The notes under the pieces are model-generated. The model was not told where the DNA came from, searched no databases, and saw nothing but the letters and a program-made list of their open reading frames with translations. A stretch of DNA of 64,000 bases, taken from Marinobacter salexigens. Lineage in GTDB: Bacteria; Pseudomonadota; Gammaproteobacteria; Pseudomonadales; Oleiphilaceae. Positions 1 to 10,511 of the stretch are shown here, one piece after another; the first letter of the stretch is position 1; each line of letters starts with the position of its first letter. The stretch is from contig NZ_JAHKPV010000001.1 in assembly GCF_018860765.1 (NCBI RefSeq), positions 609,594 through 673,593 of the forward strand. The letters run 5' to 3'. The position numbers were made by a program, and so were the translations under genes.

Positions 1-813
1 GTAGAGCCCGGTATTGTGGAATAGCAAGGTATTAAAACTGGTCAGGCGATCGGTGGTAGCGTCAGTGAAATTATACCCAGCATGACAGTGGAAACACTCC
101 AGCCTTTCGCTGTTGAACAATCGCTCTCCCCTCAGAGCTTCTGCGGACAATTCCCCTCGGTCAAAATCACTGTCGAATGAAACTAACCCGCGGACGAAAG
201 AAGCAAGTGCCTTGACCACATTGTCCCAGGCCTGATCACTGAACAAAGCGTCACTCTGATCAGGAAATGCCTCGGCAAACAAACGTGCGTACTCAGGTTC
301 AACCTGCAAGCTTCGGAGCACCTGCTCATGGTTGCCCTCGTTCAGCCCATGCTCAATAGGAGCGTCACCAAACAGAGGAATCATGATCTGTTTCTCGATA
401 GTTCCAAGGCTGGGGTTGGCCCAGGTCAGAGTATTATTCCAGGCAACGTTCACCAAAGCCTGACTGTTCCTCGGATGACGTTCCCCTGTGGCCCCGGAAG
501 CCTGCGCCAGTCCATCACTGAACGCCTTGTCCTGATGATGACAACTGGAACAGCTGATTGTGCCGTTGGAAGAGAGCCGACTGTCATAGAACAGATGCCG
601 CCCAAGCTGGAATTTCGCTTCCGTCATGGGGTTGTCTTCGGGCTCCCGGGGCAGGGGAATGTGGTCCGGGAGCCCCCAGTCAAAACCGGAAACCCGGGCA
701 CCCTGATCATCCACCGTCGTCTGGCTTTGTTCGAGACAGCCCGTCAGCATAATCAGTAAAGCAACACCTATGACAGGCCGGCGAATGCCGGCCCTCAAAT
801 GGCGCTTTCTCAT
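1..813 (-). CDS. mbnH: MbnH-family di-haem cytochrome c peroxidase-like lipoprotein (partial, 3' end outside window)
   Basis: The first 271 residues are visible; the C-terminus lies beyond base 1. A lipoprotein signal ends at LTGC (residues 23-26). Two c-type haem motifs are seen: CSSCH at residues 88-92 and CFHCH at 240-244, with the MauG/CcpA-like pattern between them. It follows mbnP with a 4-base ATGA overlap (start ATG 813-811, mbnP stop 812-810), so the two are translationally coupled. In the MbnP/MbnH family the di-haem enzyme forms a high-valent iron state and oxidises a tryptophan of MbnP to kynurenine, which helps create a copper site; the same reaction is inferred here from the pairing. 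A plain cytochrome c peroxidase is the alternative, but adjacency to an unmistakable MbnP argues against it. Confidence 0.85.
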   Translation of the reverse strand, partial: MRKRHLRAGIRRPVIGVALLIMLTGCLEQSQTTVDDQGARVSGFDWGLPDHIPLPREPEDNPMTEAKFQLGRHLFYDSRLSSNGTISCSSCHHQDKAFSDGLAQASGATGERHPRNSQALVNVAWNNTLTWANPSLGTIEKQIMIPLFGDAPIEHGLNEGNHEQVLRSLQVEPEYARLFAEAFPDQSDALFSDQAWDNVVKALASFVRGLVSFDSDFDRGELSAEALRGERLFNSERLECFHCHAGYNFTDATTDRLTSFNTLLFHNTGLY

Positions 814-1805
814 AGTGCCTGACGTTCAACTATAGAAAAGACTACAGCGTTAGGATTACCACCATCGTTTTGTTCTTCACCGAACGGTAGCGCGAGGTTC
901 TTGAACACAGCAGGACATTCAGGATCTCCTGCAAACGACATGCAACCCGGCGCTCCACCGCCATCCTGATTCAGGTTGGAACCAGATATCAGAGCGGCAT
1001 AATCAATTTTGATAGCGTACGCTCCCTGCTCGAATCCCCCCAGAGGCAAAGATACCTCTACCCTGTTATCCGCAGCGCAAGGCTCTGGTGCCACCCCATC
1101 TGCCAGATCAGAGGTACCAACCTCACAGCCGGTGCTTCCAAGGTGGAGGTTCCAGGCAGTACTGGACCATTCAGCATCGTCCGGCCGAGTGATACCACCA
1201 ACAGGGATGACATCGGCTGCCATAAACTTGTAACCGTTCTGCCAGTTCCAGGTCATACCGCTCGCAAGGCCAGGATTTCTCAACGGCTCTTCAGCGCTGC
1301 TTTGATCGGCATGGTTCTGTTCAAATGGCACACCTATGGTAAATTCGAAATGGCTGATGGTCTTCTCAGGGTCCAGTTCGGCTGAACCAACAAGAGTATC
1401 CTTGAACCCTGGGTTATCATCGGTACCTGATATACAAACGTCGGTCGTATCACCGGTTTCGTTCACTGTTGCCGTATCACGGAAATCCAGAAGAGCAACC
1501 TGAGAGTTTTGGCCTGGGGCATCCGGGTCCAGATTGAAGGGAATTTCTTCTCCTTGATCCGTTACAAGACGCACGTTGCTGATAAACATTCGGAAATCTT
1601 CAAATTCAACACTGGCAGAATTGGTACCTAAACCTGTGAATGTCTGGCCACAAGTCATCGGATCGCTGCCTACCATCGCTTTGAAGGGTATGGTTAGTTC
1701 CGTTGGTTCATCAACAACTGTTTCAGTAGAGGAGGACGAACTTCCACCACAGCCACTCAGTAAAACACTACCTGCGATGAAGCAATACAGCCCTTTTTTT
1801 CCCAT
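810..1805 (-). CDS. mbnP: MbnP-family copper-binding lipoprotein (metallo-mystery pair four-Cys protein)
   Basis: 331-residue periplasmic or outer-membrane lipoprotein; lipobox ends at Cys19. The family signature is clear: FEQNHAD around residue 165, the TWNWQNGYKF tract (Trp186, Trp188), and cysteines at 52, 124, 227, 243, 288 and 297, the last two in the typical GCMSFAGDPECP segment. Family members bind copper and carry a tryptophan converted to kynurenine by the partner MbnH. No methanobactin precursor or MbnB/C gene is visible, so this is the stand-alone form of the pair. A strong AAAAGGAG ribosome site lies nine bases before the ATG at 1805. It is transcribed away from gabT, so its promoter is in the 1806-2037 spacer. 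Copper delivery or sensing is inferred. Confidence 0.88.
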   Translation of the reverse strand: MGKKGLYCFIAGSVLLSGCGGSSSSSTETVVDEPTELTIPFKAMVGSDPMTCGQTFTGLGTNSASVEFEDFRMFISNVRLVTDQGEEIPFNLDPDAPGQNSQVALLDFRDTATVNETGDTTDVCISGTDDNPGFKDTLVGSAELDPEKTISHFEFTIGVPFEQNHADQSSAEEPLRNPGLASGMTWNWQNGYKFMAADVIPVGGITRPDDAEWSSTAWNLHLGSTGCEVGTSDLADGVAPEPCAADNRVEVSLPLGGFEQGAYAIKIDYAALISGSNLNQDGGGAPGCMSFAGDPECPAVFKNLALPFGEEQNDGGNPNAVVFSIVERQAL

Positions 1806-1909
1806 GCCAAAATTCTCCTTTTACCCATTTCACTTATGTTTGTTTGAGTTAATCACTTAAATCCCCCCCATTATCTTCAGTTTAAGCACAAAAATGAGTG
1901 TGGCATGTT

Positions 1910-1983
1910 GTCGCGGCTGCCGGAGCCTTCATCATATTCAATAGAGAGACTTTCTATCACCGGTTTGTGTCAGGCTCCGCGAC
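1910..1983. repeat. Imperfect inverted repeat in the mbnP/gabT divergent spacer
   Basis: The right arm GGCTCCGCGAC (1973-1983) is matched by a split left arm, GTCGCGG (1910-1916) and GGAGCC (1922-1927), separated by about 45 bases. It sits between the divergent mbnP and gabT starts and could be an operator or a paired structure. No regulator family could be assigned. Confidence 0.3.
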
Positions 1984-2037
1984 TCCCTACACTGTTAAGC
2001 GAGATTGATAAATCAGAGACACAGGGAGAAAGGCAAA

Positions 2038-3315
2038 GTGAGCAATAAAGAATTGCAGGCCCTCAAAGAACGCTATGTTGCAGCAGGTGCGGCGAGTCCC
2101 AATGAACAGTTTGCCGACCATGCAACCAATTCTGAACTCTGGGACGCAGACGGCATTCGTATGATCGATTTTGCCGGTGGTATTGGCGTACTTAACATCG
2201 GTCACCGACACCCGAAAGTGGTTGAGGCGGTAAAAGCCCAACTGGATAAGCTAATGCATACCTGTCAAACGGTTATGCCCTATGAGGGCTACGTACGTCT
2301 GGCACAGAAGCTGAGCGAAGTGACTCCGGTTAAAGGTCACGCCAAAGTTATGCTGGCCAACTCCGGTGCCGAAGCACTGGAAAACGCCCTAAAGATTGCC
2401 CGTGCAGCCACTGGCCGCACCAACGTAATCTGCTTCAACGGCGGCTATCATGGCCGTACCTTCATGACCATGGCCATGAACGGCAAGGCCGCACCTTATC
2501 AAACCGATTTCGGCCCCATGCCTGGTAGCGTATTCCGTGCACCCTATCCGGTGCCCTATCACGGTGTGACGGAAGAGGACGCCCTACGTGGTTTGGAAAT
2601 GACCATGAAGGCAGATTCACCCGCAAATCAAACCGCTGCGATCGTTCTTGAGCCGGTACTGGGCGAGGGCGGTTTTTACGCGGCTCCCACTAGCTTCCTT
2701 AAAGCACTGCGTAAGATCTGTGACGACAACGGCATCCTGTTGATTGTAGATGAAGTTCAAAGCGGCTTTGGCCGTACCGGCAAAATGTTTGCCCTTGAGC
2801 ACAGCGGTGTTGAAGCCGACATTATTACTATGGCCAAGAGTATGGCTGATGGTATGCCAATCTCAGCTATTGTTGGAACCGACAAGGTCATGGACTCATC
2901 CGGGCCCAACTCGCTAGGCGGCACCTATACCGGCAGCCCGACTGCGTGTGCGGCTGCCTTGGCCGTGTTCGAGGTGTTCAAAGATGAAGATATTCTTGGC
3001 AAGAGCCTAAGCTTAGGTGAAAAGCTCAACCAGCGTTTTACCCAATGGCAAGAACAATTTACCCATGTGGATAATGTGCGCGGCCTAGGCCCCATGGCTG
3101 CCTTCGAAATGGTTGAAAGCAAGGAAAGCCGTAAGCCGATGCCGGAACTGGCTGCTGCAATTACCAAAAAAGCCAAAGAAAAGGGTCTAATCCTTCTTAG
3201 CTGTGGCCTGTATGGCAATACATTACGCTTCCTGATGCCTGTTACCATCGAGGATAATATTCTCGAAGAAGGCTTGGCGATTGTTGAAGAGTGCTTGAAA
3301 GAAGCCGGCGCTTAA
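2038..3315 (+). CDS. gabT: Class III aminotransferase, 4-aminobutyrate (GABA) transaminase type
   Basis: Transfers the amino group of 4-aminobutyrate or a similar omega-amine such as 5-aminovalerate to 2-oxoglutarate, using pyridoxal phosphate. The GTG at 2038 is preferred because GGGAG lies about nine bases upstream; it gives 425 residues, the usual GabT size, beginning SNKELQALKERY. An upstream TTG at 2005 would add 11 residues. Seen: SGAEALENALKIAR (cofactor phosphate region), the GGYHGRT motif, IVDEVQSGFGRTG, and the Schiff-base lysine in TMAKSMADG at about residue 267. No succinate-semialdehyde dehydrogenase (gabD) or transporter is adjacent, so the exact substrate is not fixed by context. 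Expression appears monocistronic: a terminator follows. Confidence 0.75.
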   Translation: MSNKELQALKERYVAAGAASPNEQFADHATNSELWDADGIRMIDFAGGIGVLNIGHRHPKVVEAVKAQLDKLMHTCQTVMPYEGYVRLAQKLSEVTPVKGHAKVMLANSGAEALENALKIARAATGRTNVICFNGGYHGRTFMTMAMNGKAAPYQTDFGPMPGSVFRAPYPVPYHGVTEEDALRGLEMTMKADSPANQTAAIVLEPVLGEGGFYAAPTSFLKALRKICDDNGILLIVDEVQSGFGRTGKMFALEHSGVEADIITMAKSMADGMPISAIVGTDKVMDSSGPNSLGGTYTGSPTACAAALAVFEVFKDEDILGKSLSLGEKLNQRFTQWQEQFTHVDNVRGLGPMAAFEMVESKESRKPMPELAAAITKKAKEKGLILLSCGLYGNTLRFLMPVTIEDNILEEGLAIVEECLKEAGA

Positions 3316-3343
3316 TACAAACCCTTTCGTTTTGTGTAATGAA

Positions 3344-3370
3344 AACCGAGCCTCCGGGTTCGGTTTTTTT
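3344..3370 (+). terminator. Rho-independent terminator after gabT
   Basis: AACCGA (3344-3349) pairs with TCGGTT (3360-3365) around a GC-rich loop and runs into a T tract ending at 3370, about 30 bases after the gabT stop. Confidence 0.7.
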
Positions 3371-3421
3371 GTGGAGTTCATCGTATACTGCCCGGAGTAG
3401 TTTCATCAATCAGGCAGAACC

Positions 3422-4180
3422 ATGACGACACCAAACACCACGTCCGCGCCCGATCACAAGCCCAGACCTTGGGTTGATCTGCTGGTCAGTATTATTATTC
3501 CCTCCGTCATCCTAATGAAGTTCAGTGGTGACCAGCATCTTGGTAGCGTTAACGCCCTGATCCTGGGCTTAGCCTTCCCCCTTGGATGGGGTTTGTTCGA
3601 ACTGATCCGTTACAACAAGAAGAACTTTATCGCCTTATTGGGGCTGGTCAGTGTCGGGTTAACAGGCGGTATCGGCTTGCTAGAGCTTGATGCCGGTTGG
3701 CTGGCGGTAAAAGAAGCGGCAATTCCTGCAATTATAGGCTTGGCTGTGCTGGCTTCTACCCGTACCAAATACCCGTTGGTACGCACGCTTCTGTATAACC
3801 CGAACGTACTCGATGTGGACAAGATTCAGGAAACTCTTGAAGAAAAAGAGCGTATAGAGGAGTTTGAAGCGCGTTTATTGAATGCCAGTTACTTTTTCGC
3901 TGGCACCTTTTTGTTTTCATCCATCATGAACTACTTGGTGGCCCGCTGGATTGTGGTCAGCCCTTCCGGTACTCAGGCTTTTAACGAAGAGCTTGGCAGG
4001 ATGACTCTCGTGAGTTATCCAATGATTGCTATCCCGTCGATGGTGATGATGATGCTTATCTTCTATTATTTGTGGAGAACCATCCGTCGCCTCACGGGTT
4101 ATACCCTAGAAGAAGTGATGGCGCCCCACTTGGCGGAGAAGGAAAAGGCTAGATCCTCCGGCTCTTCTTCCGGTAAATAG
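3422..4180 (+). CDS. VC0807-family integral membrane protein
   Basis: 252-residue inner-membrane protein resembling the VC0807 family of unknown function. Hydrophobic segments are visible near residues 22-37, 45-60, 69-88, 93-110, 152-173 and 198-218. They are separated by a charged helical stretch (KIQETLEEKERIEEFEARL, about residues 136-154). Family-like motifs include FPLGWGLFELIR and LTGGIGLLELD. The C-terminus is charged and serine-rich. It sits alone between two terminators. The family has at times been labelled septation-protein-like or MFS; neither function is supported by what is seen here. Confidence 0.7.
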   Translation: MTTPNTTSAPDHKPRPWVDLLVSIIIPSVILMKFSGDQHLGSVNALILGLAFPLGWGLFELIRYNKKNFIALLGLVSVGLTGGIGLLELDAGWLAVKEAAIPAIIGLAVLASTRTKYPLVRTLLYNPNVLDVDKIQETLEEKERIEEFEARLLNASYFFAGTFLFSSIMNYLVARWIVVSPSGTQAFNEELGRMTLVSYPMIAIPSMVMMMLIFYYLWRTIRRLTGYTLEEVMAPHLAEKEKARSSGSSSGK

Positions 4181-4223
4181 CGCTCTAATTCAATAACGTA
4201 AGCTGTTTTTCAGCAACAAAAAA

Positions 4224-4259
4224 AGCGGCCAGAGTAGTGATACTCTGGCCGCTTTTTTA
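4224..4259. terminator. Bidirectional terminator between the VC0807-family gene and gyrB
   Basis: A 13-bp stem AGCGGCCAGAGTA / TACTCTGGCCGCT with a GTGA loop (4224-4253), flanked by A-rich sequence on the left and T-rich on the right. It can end transcription of both convergent genes. Confidence 0.92.
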
Positions 4260-4277
4260 TTACCTATCCGAATACGA

Positions 4278-6728
<2,451 letters not shown>

Positions 6729-6770
6729 TTAAGCCGCATGTTTGCGGTGCAAAAGGTAGATCGGCCGGTT

Positions 6771-7904
6771 TTATTCTTCCTTCAATTTGCCATGTTCCAC
6801 GTGGAACATTCGATAATCGGGTATCTGCTTACCCTGCCACAAAGACTCCGGATCGGGACGTTCAATAGCAGTAATAAATACCTGACAGCGTAATTCCTGT
6901 AACTTCCGAGCCAACATGCTTTTGTGGCTCTCATCGAGCTCGGCGTTAATATCATCAACCAGAAAGCTGACCTGCTTTCCATGATCATTTAACACCATAC
7001 TCTGGGCAATTTTCATCAAGATAACGAGGGTCTTTTGCTGGCCTCGGGAAAACGTCTCCGCTACCGGTCGTCCTTGAAACTTGATGCGGATATCCGCACG
7101 GTTTGGCCCATATAGGGTATGCCCCATGCGTGCTTCCTGCTCCCTATGACGGACAAGCACATCTAAGAGGGACTGACTGGTGTCCCACCCGGGATAAAAC
7201 TCAAGCTTTAATCCCTTAGTCCAGCTCACATCAACTTCGTGAACAAGACTGTCGAAGGCGCTTTTGAATTGATCAAAGGCCTGTTTCCGAGCATCGCTTA
7301 TCCGTTCGCTCAGTGCCACGTACTGGGCATCCCAGATACGCAGCATGGATTCGTCTAGTCTACCATTTCTCAGCGTTTGATTCCGCTGTGATGTAACTCT
7401 CTGGCACTGTTGCCAACTCGATGCGAAGGAAGGTTCCACGTGGAACACGGCCCAATCCAAAAATTGCCGACGCTTTCCGGGGCCACTTGCTACGATGTCG
7501 AAAACACCGGGATCAATAACGGACACTGGCAAATGCGTCGCAAGAGAAGACAAACTTCGTACACTTTCCCCATCTACTCGAAGCGTCGTTTCCTTCTGGG
7601 ACACATCTCGTGATATACCGAGCCGATGAGCAAGAGTATCTCCTGATATTTCATTACCTTCACTATCAAGTCCATGGTCCAGCCCTCCAAATACTGTGAA
7701 TCGTTGCTGTCCATGCTGCACAACGGCTTGATGCCTGTTTACCCGAAAAGATCGCCCAAGCCCAAGATAGCCAATAGCTTCAAGCACGCTCGTCTTGCCA
7801 CTGCCATTTTCGCCGTACAACAAATTAAAAGACGGTGAGAACGAAATAGCGTCGGCAGGGGATAGGTTGCGAAAAAACTCGGTATGAAGTTTTACCAGCG
7901 CCAT
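6771..7904 (-). CDS. recF: DNA replication and repair protein RecF
   Basis: 377-residue SMC-like ATPase that loads RecA at single-strand gaps with RecO and RecR. Seen: Walker A GENGSGKTS, signature-like FSRGQQKTLVILMK, and Walker B SFLVDDINAELDE near the C-terminus. The ATG at 7904 (MALVKLHTEFFRNL) matches the normal RecF start; an in-frame TTG at 7931 would add nine residues without a good ribosome site. Two parS palindromes lie inside the coding sequence and are accommodated by its codons. It normally follows dnaN directly, but here an ABC1-family kinase gene intervenes. Confidence 0.96.
   Translation of the reverse strand: MALVKLHTEFFRNLSPADAISFSPSFNLLYGENGSGKTSVLEAIGYLGLGRSFRVNRHQAVVQHGQQRFTVFGGLDHGLDSEGNEISGDTLAHRLGISRDVSQKETTLRVDGESVRSLSSLATHLPVSVIDPGVFDIVASGPGKRRQFLDWAVFHVEPSFASSWQQCQRVTSQRNQTLRNGRLDESMLRIWDAQYVALSERISDARKQAFDQFKSAFDSLVHEVDVSWTKGLKLEFYPGWDTSQSLLDVLVRHREQEARMGHTLYGPNRADIRIKFQGRPVAETFSRGQQKTLVILMKIAQSMVLNDHGKQVSFLVDDINAELDESHKSMLARKLQELRCQVFITAIERPDPESLWQGKQIPDYRMFHVEHGKLKEE
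6793..6808. other. parS centromere site 1 (inside recF)
   Basis: Perfect 16-base palindrome TGTTCCACGTGGAACA, identical to the pseudomonad parS consensus bound by ParB. It lies in the last 40 bases of recF, within 26 kb of the parAB genes at 31433-33166 and beside oriC. Confidence 0.92.
7432..7447. other. parS centromere site 2 (inside recF)
   Basis: GGTTCCACGTGGAACA differs from the perfect parS palindrome at one outer base and keeps the 12-base core TTCCACGTGGAA. It is 639 bases from site 1 in the same gene. ParB of the pseudomonad type tolerates this outer mismatch. Confidence 0.85.
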
Positions 7905-8033
7905 AGAAAGCACAGCTCGTCGCGGCAACAAAAGGAATGGAATGCATCCATGAAAAAAGGCAGCGCTTCACGGTTTAGGTGAAAGGCTGCCTTAGTGTAC
8001 AAAACCGGGATGGTGAAGGCGACCGCCTTTACT

Positions 8034-9305
8034 TTAGTGGAGCATGTTTAGACGGTCATCCATGAATACATCCATTTCTGGGGCAAGAATGTGTACGTAG
8101 CGGTCAAAATACAAGAACTGCTTCAGAAGCAATGCAAATTCCCGAGGAAAGTGGAGACCATGACTTTCACCCACTTTCACCATATCCATAAGAATGCTGT
8201 TCACATCGTCTTCCGCCTGATCGGCTTGGTAAGGCACATGGTCAGGCACCATTTTATCCATCTGTTGGTACAACGTACGTAAATCGGCCGCCAAATCAGC
8301 AGCTTTTACTGTCTGACTGGTGATGCCTATGCGAATCATCGCCTCGGCCATGCCGTCAAAATTGCCAACCATAACAGCCGAAATGAAGTCACTCACTGCC
8401 TGCCAAGTGTCTGGTCGGATGCGGCCAACAATACCAAAATCGATAAACCCCACACGCCCGTCTTTCAGAACCATTAAGTTACCCGCATGCACATCGGCAT
8501 GGAAAAACTCACACTGGGTTAAACTGGAAAACCACGTGTTCATTGCAGTGATCAGTGTGCGTTCAGGGTCCTTTGCATAGCCTCGGATGCTCTCCAAGTC
8601 GGTAAGGGGAACACCGTAGAAACGCTCCATCGTCAGAATACGTCGAGTGCTGCAATGCTCATAAACAACAGGAACAGTGGCGTCTTCGTTGTGGGTATCG
8701 TGAAGGAAGTTTCGGAACACCTTTAGGTTGTTTGCTTCTTTGATGAAATCGCATTCTTCCATCATGGTGCGTTGAATTTCCTCCACAATCCCAGACAAGG
8801 ATGTCCAAGATAGCTTGGGTGCCAAGGTTTCGAGAACGCGAGCCGAGATATACAGAAAGTTTAAATCGGTGAGCAAAATGTTCTCGACGCCCGGCTTCTG
8901 CACTTTAATCACAACATCTTCACCGGTGATCAATCGAGCAGCGTGAACCTGCGCAATCGACGCAGAGGCGAGGGCTACTGGATCAATCTCGGAAAACACT
9001 TGATCAATAGGGCGACCCAATTCTTCCCTAACGATCCGTTTAATAACACCAAACGGCAGGTTAGGCGTGCGATCCAAGCAATGCTGAAACTCTTCCACGT
9101 ACTCTTTCGGGAAGAAGGTCGGTGAACTGGCTATAAACTGCCCCAGCTTGATATAGGTGGCACCCAGCGATTCAAATGTCTCACGCAACAAGCGCGGGGC
9201 AGGGGGCCGTTCACCACCAACCCATTTGACACCGGTGCGGCCCAATACAGATAGTGTTTGCCCAATCCTGAGAACGCCTTTGATTCCGTTCGTTACGGTG
9301 CCCAT
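8034..9305 (-). CDS. ABC1/AarF/UbiB-family atypical kinase-like protein
   Basis: 423-residue protein of the ABC1 (AarF/UbiB/COQ8) family. Seen in order: the KxGQ motif (KLGQ, residues 53-56) in the N-terminal extension, an alanine-rich nucleotide loop (ALASASIAQVH, about 111-121), the VIKVQ lysine (134), the HADVHAGNL catalytic loop (Asp271), and DFG (289-291). Bacterial UbiB supports ubiquinone biosynthesis through ATPase activity, but true UbiB is about 540 residues with C-terminal membrane helices and sits by ubiE/ubiJ. This protein is shorter, lacks obvious terminal membrane helices and lies between dnaN and recF, so it is a paralogue of unknown substrate. Its start is 11 bases after dnaN, so it probably belongs to the dnaA-dnaN transcript. 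Confidence 0.85.
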   Translation of the reverse strand: MGTVTNGIKGVLRIGQTLSVLGRTGVKWVGGERPPAPRLLRETFESLGATYIKLGQFIASSPTFFPKEYVEEFQHCLDRTPNLPFGVIKRIVREELGRPIDQVFSEIDPVALASASIAQVHAARLITGEDVVIKVQKPGVENILLTDLNFLYISARVLETLAPKLSWTSLSGIVEEIQRTMMEECDFIKEANNLKVFRNFLHDTHNEDATVPVVYEHCSTRRILTMERFYGVPLTDLESIRGYAKDPERTLITAMNTWFSSLTQCEFFHADVHAGNLMVLKDGRVGFIDFGIVGRIRPDTWQAVSDFISAVMVGNFDGMAEAMIRIGITSQTVKAADLAADLRTLYQQMDKMVPDHVPYQADQAEDDVNSILMDMVKVGESHGLHFPREFALLLKQFLYFDRYVHILAPEMDVFMDDRLNMLH

Positions 9306-9315
9306 CTATCCTCTC

Positions 9316-10419
9316 CTATAGCCTCATCGGCATAACCACATAAAGACAGCGGTTATCATTGTACGATTCGATCAGTGCGCTGCTGTTGGGGTTAGACAAG
9401 GTAATCCTGACCTGATCTTCATCCAGCGCGTTCATAACGTCTATCAAATAGCCTACATTAAAACCGATTTGTAGGGATTCGCCCTGATAGTCGACTGGTA
9501 GCGCGTCTTCGGCCTGTTCCTGATCCGGGTTGTTGGCAAATACCTGAAGTTCGTTCGAGGCAAGATTGAGACGAACACCACGAATATTTTCATGGGAGAG
9601 AATACCCGCACGTTGAAGGGTATTCTTGAGTGTCGCACGATCCGCTAAGACAACCTTGTCGCCGCCCCGCGGAATCACACGGTTGTAGTCCGGAAACTTG
9701 CCTTCAATTAGCTTTGAAGTAAAGGTATAAGCCCCAACCGTAGCGCGCAGATGGTTGTCACCTATAACCAGCGTAACCGGCGTTTCTACATCATCCAAAA
9801 GACGTGACAACTCTAGAACACCTTTACGCGGCACGATCACTTGGCGCGGCTCTGCACACCCCGTGCTCAGCTCCACGTGCGCCATCGCCAAACGGTGGCC
9901 ATCGGTTGCAACCGTGCGAACGTGATCCTTATCCACTTCAAACAGCAAACCGTTCAAGTAATAACGAACATCCTGTTGCGCCATGGCGAAAGCGGTAGCG
10001 TCGAACATGCGTCTGAGTTCTTTTTGCGGCAACTCTAGGCGGAAGCTCTCAGGCTCATCTTCCACGTTGGGAAAATGCTCAGCAGGTAAAGTCGACAAGG
10101 TAAAATGGCTGGCACCGCAGCGCACATGTAAGCGATCACCTTCCAACACCAGCTCAATGGGCGCTTCATCACCCAGTGCCCGACAAATATCCGAGAGTTT
10201 ACGGGCAGGAACGGTAATTCGCCCAGGCTGGTCGACATGGACAGGCGTAACTCGCCCCACCAGCTCGACTTCCATGTTTGTACCGGTCAAAACCAAAGTA
10301 TTGTCTTCGGCCACCAGTAACACGTTAGACAGTACCGGCATGGTCTGTTTTTTCTCTACAACACCGGCAATGCTTTGCAAGGGTATGAGCAGGGATTCAC
10401 GGCTGATCGTCAGTTTCAT
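9316..10419 (-). CDS. dnaN: DNA polymerase III beta sliding clamp
   Basis: 367-residue clamp that encircles DNA and tethers polymerase III; full length. It begins MKLTISRESLLIPLQSIAGV and ends in the conserved CLYVVMPMRL clamp C-terminus, which forms part of the clamp-binding pocket. It lies 92 bases after dnaA on the same strand. Confidence 0.98.
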   Translation of the reverse strand: MKLTISRESLLIPLQSIAGVVEKKQTMPVLSNVLLVAEDNTLVLTGTNMEVELVGRVTPVHVDQPGRITVPARKLSDICRALGDEAPIELVLEGDRLHVRCGASHFTLSTLPAEHFPNVEDEPESFRLELPQKELRRMFDATAFAMAQQDVRYYLNGLLFEVDKDHVRTVATDGHRLAMAHVELSTGCAEPRQVIVPRKGVLELSRLLDDVETPVTLVIGDNHLRATVGAYTFTSKLIEGKFPDYNRVIPRGGDKVVLADRATLKNTLQRAGILSHENIRGVRLNLASNELQVFANNPDQEQAEDALPVDYQGESLQIGFNVGYLIDVMNALDEDQVRITLSNPNSSALIESYNDNRCLYVVMPMRL

Positions 10420-10511
10420 GTCACTCAGCTTTCTATTGTTGGAAGGATGAATGTTATTTGCTTGGGCAACTCGCCCGCCTCACTGAACCAATTTAATCGT
10501 TGAATCAGAAT

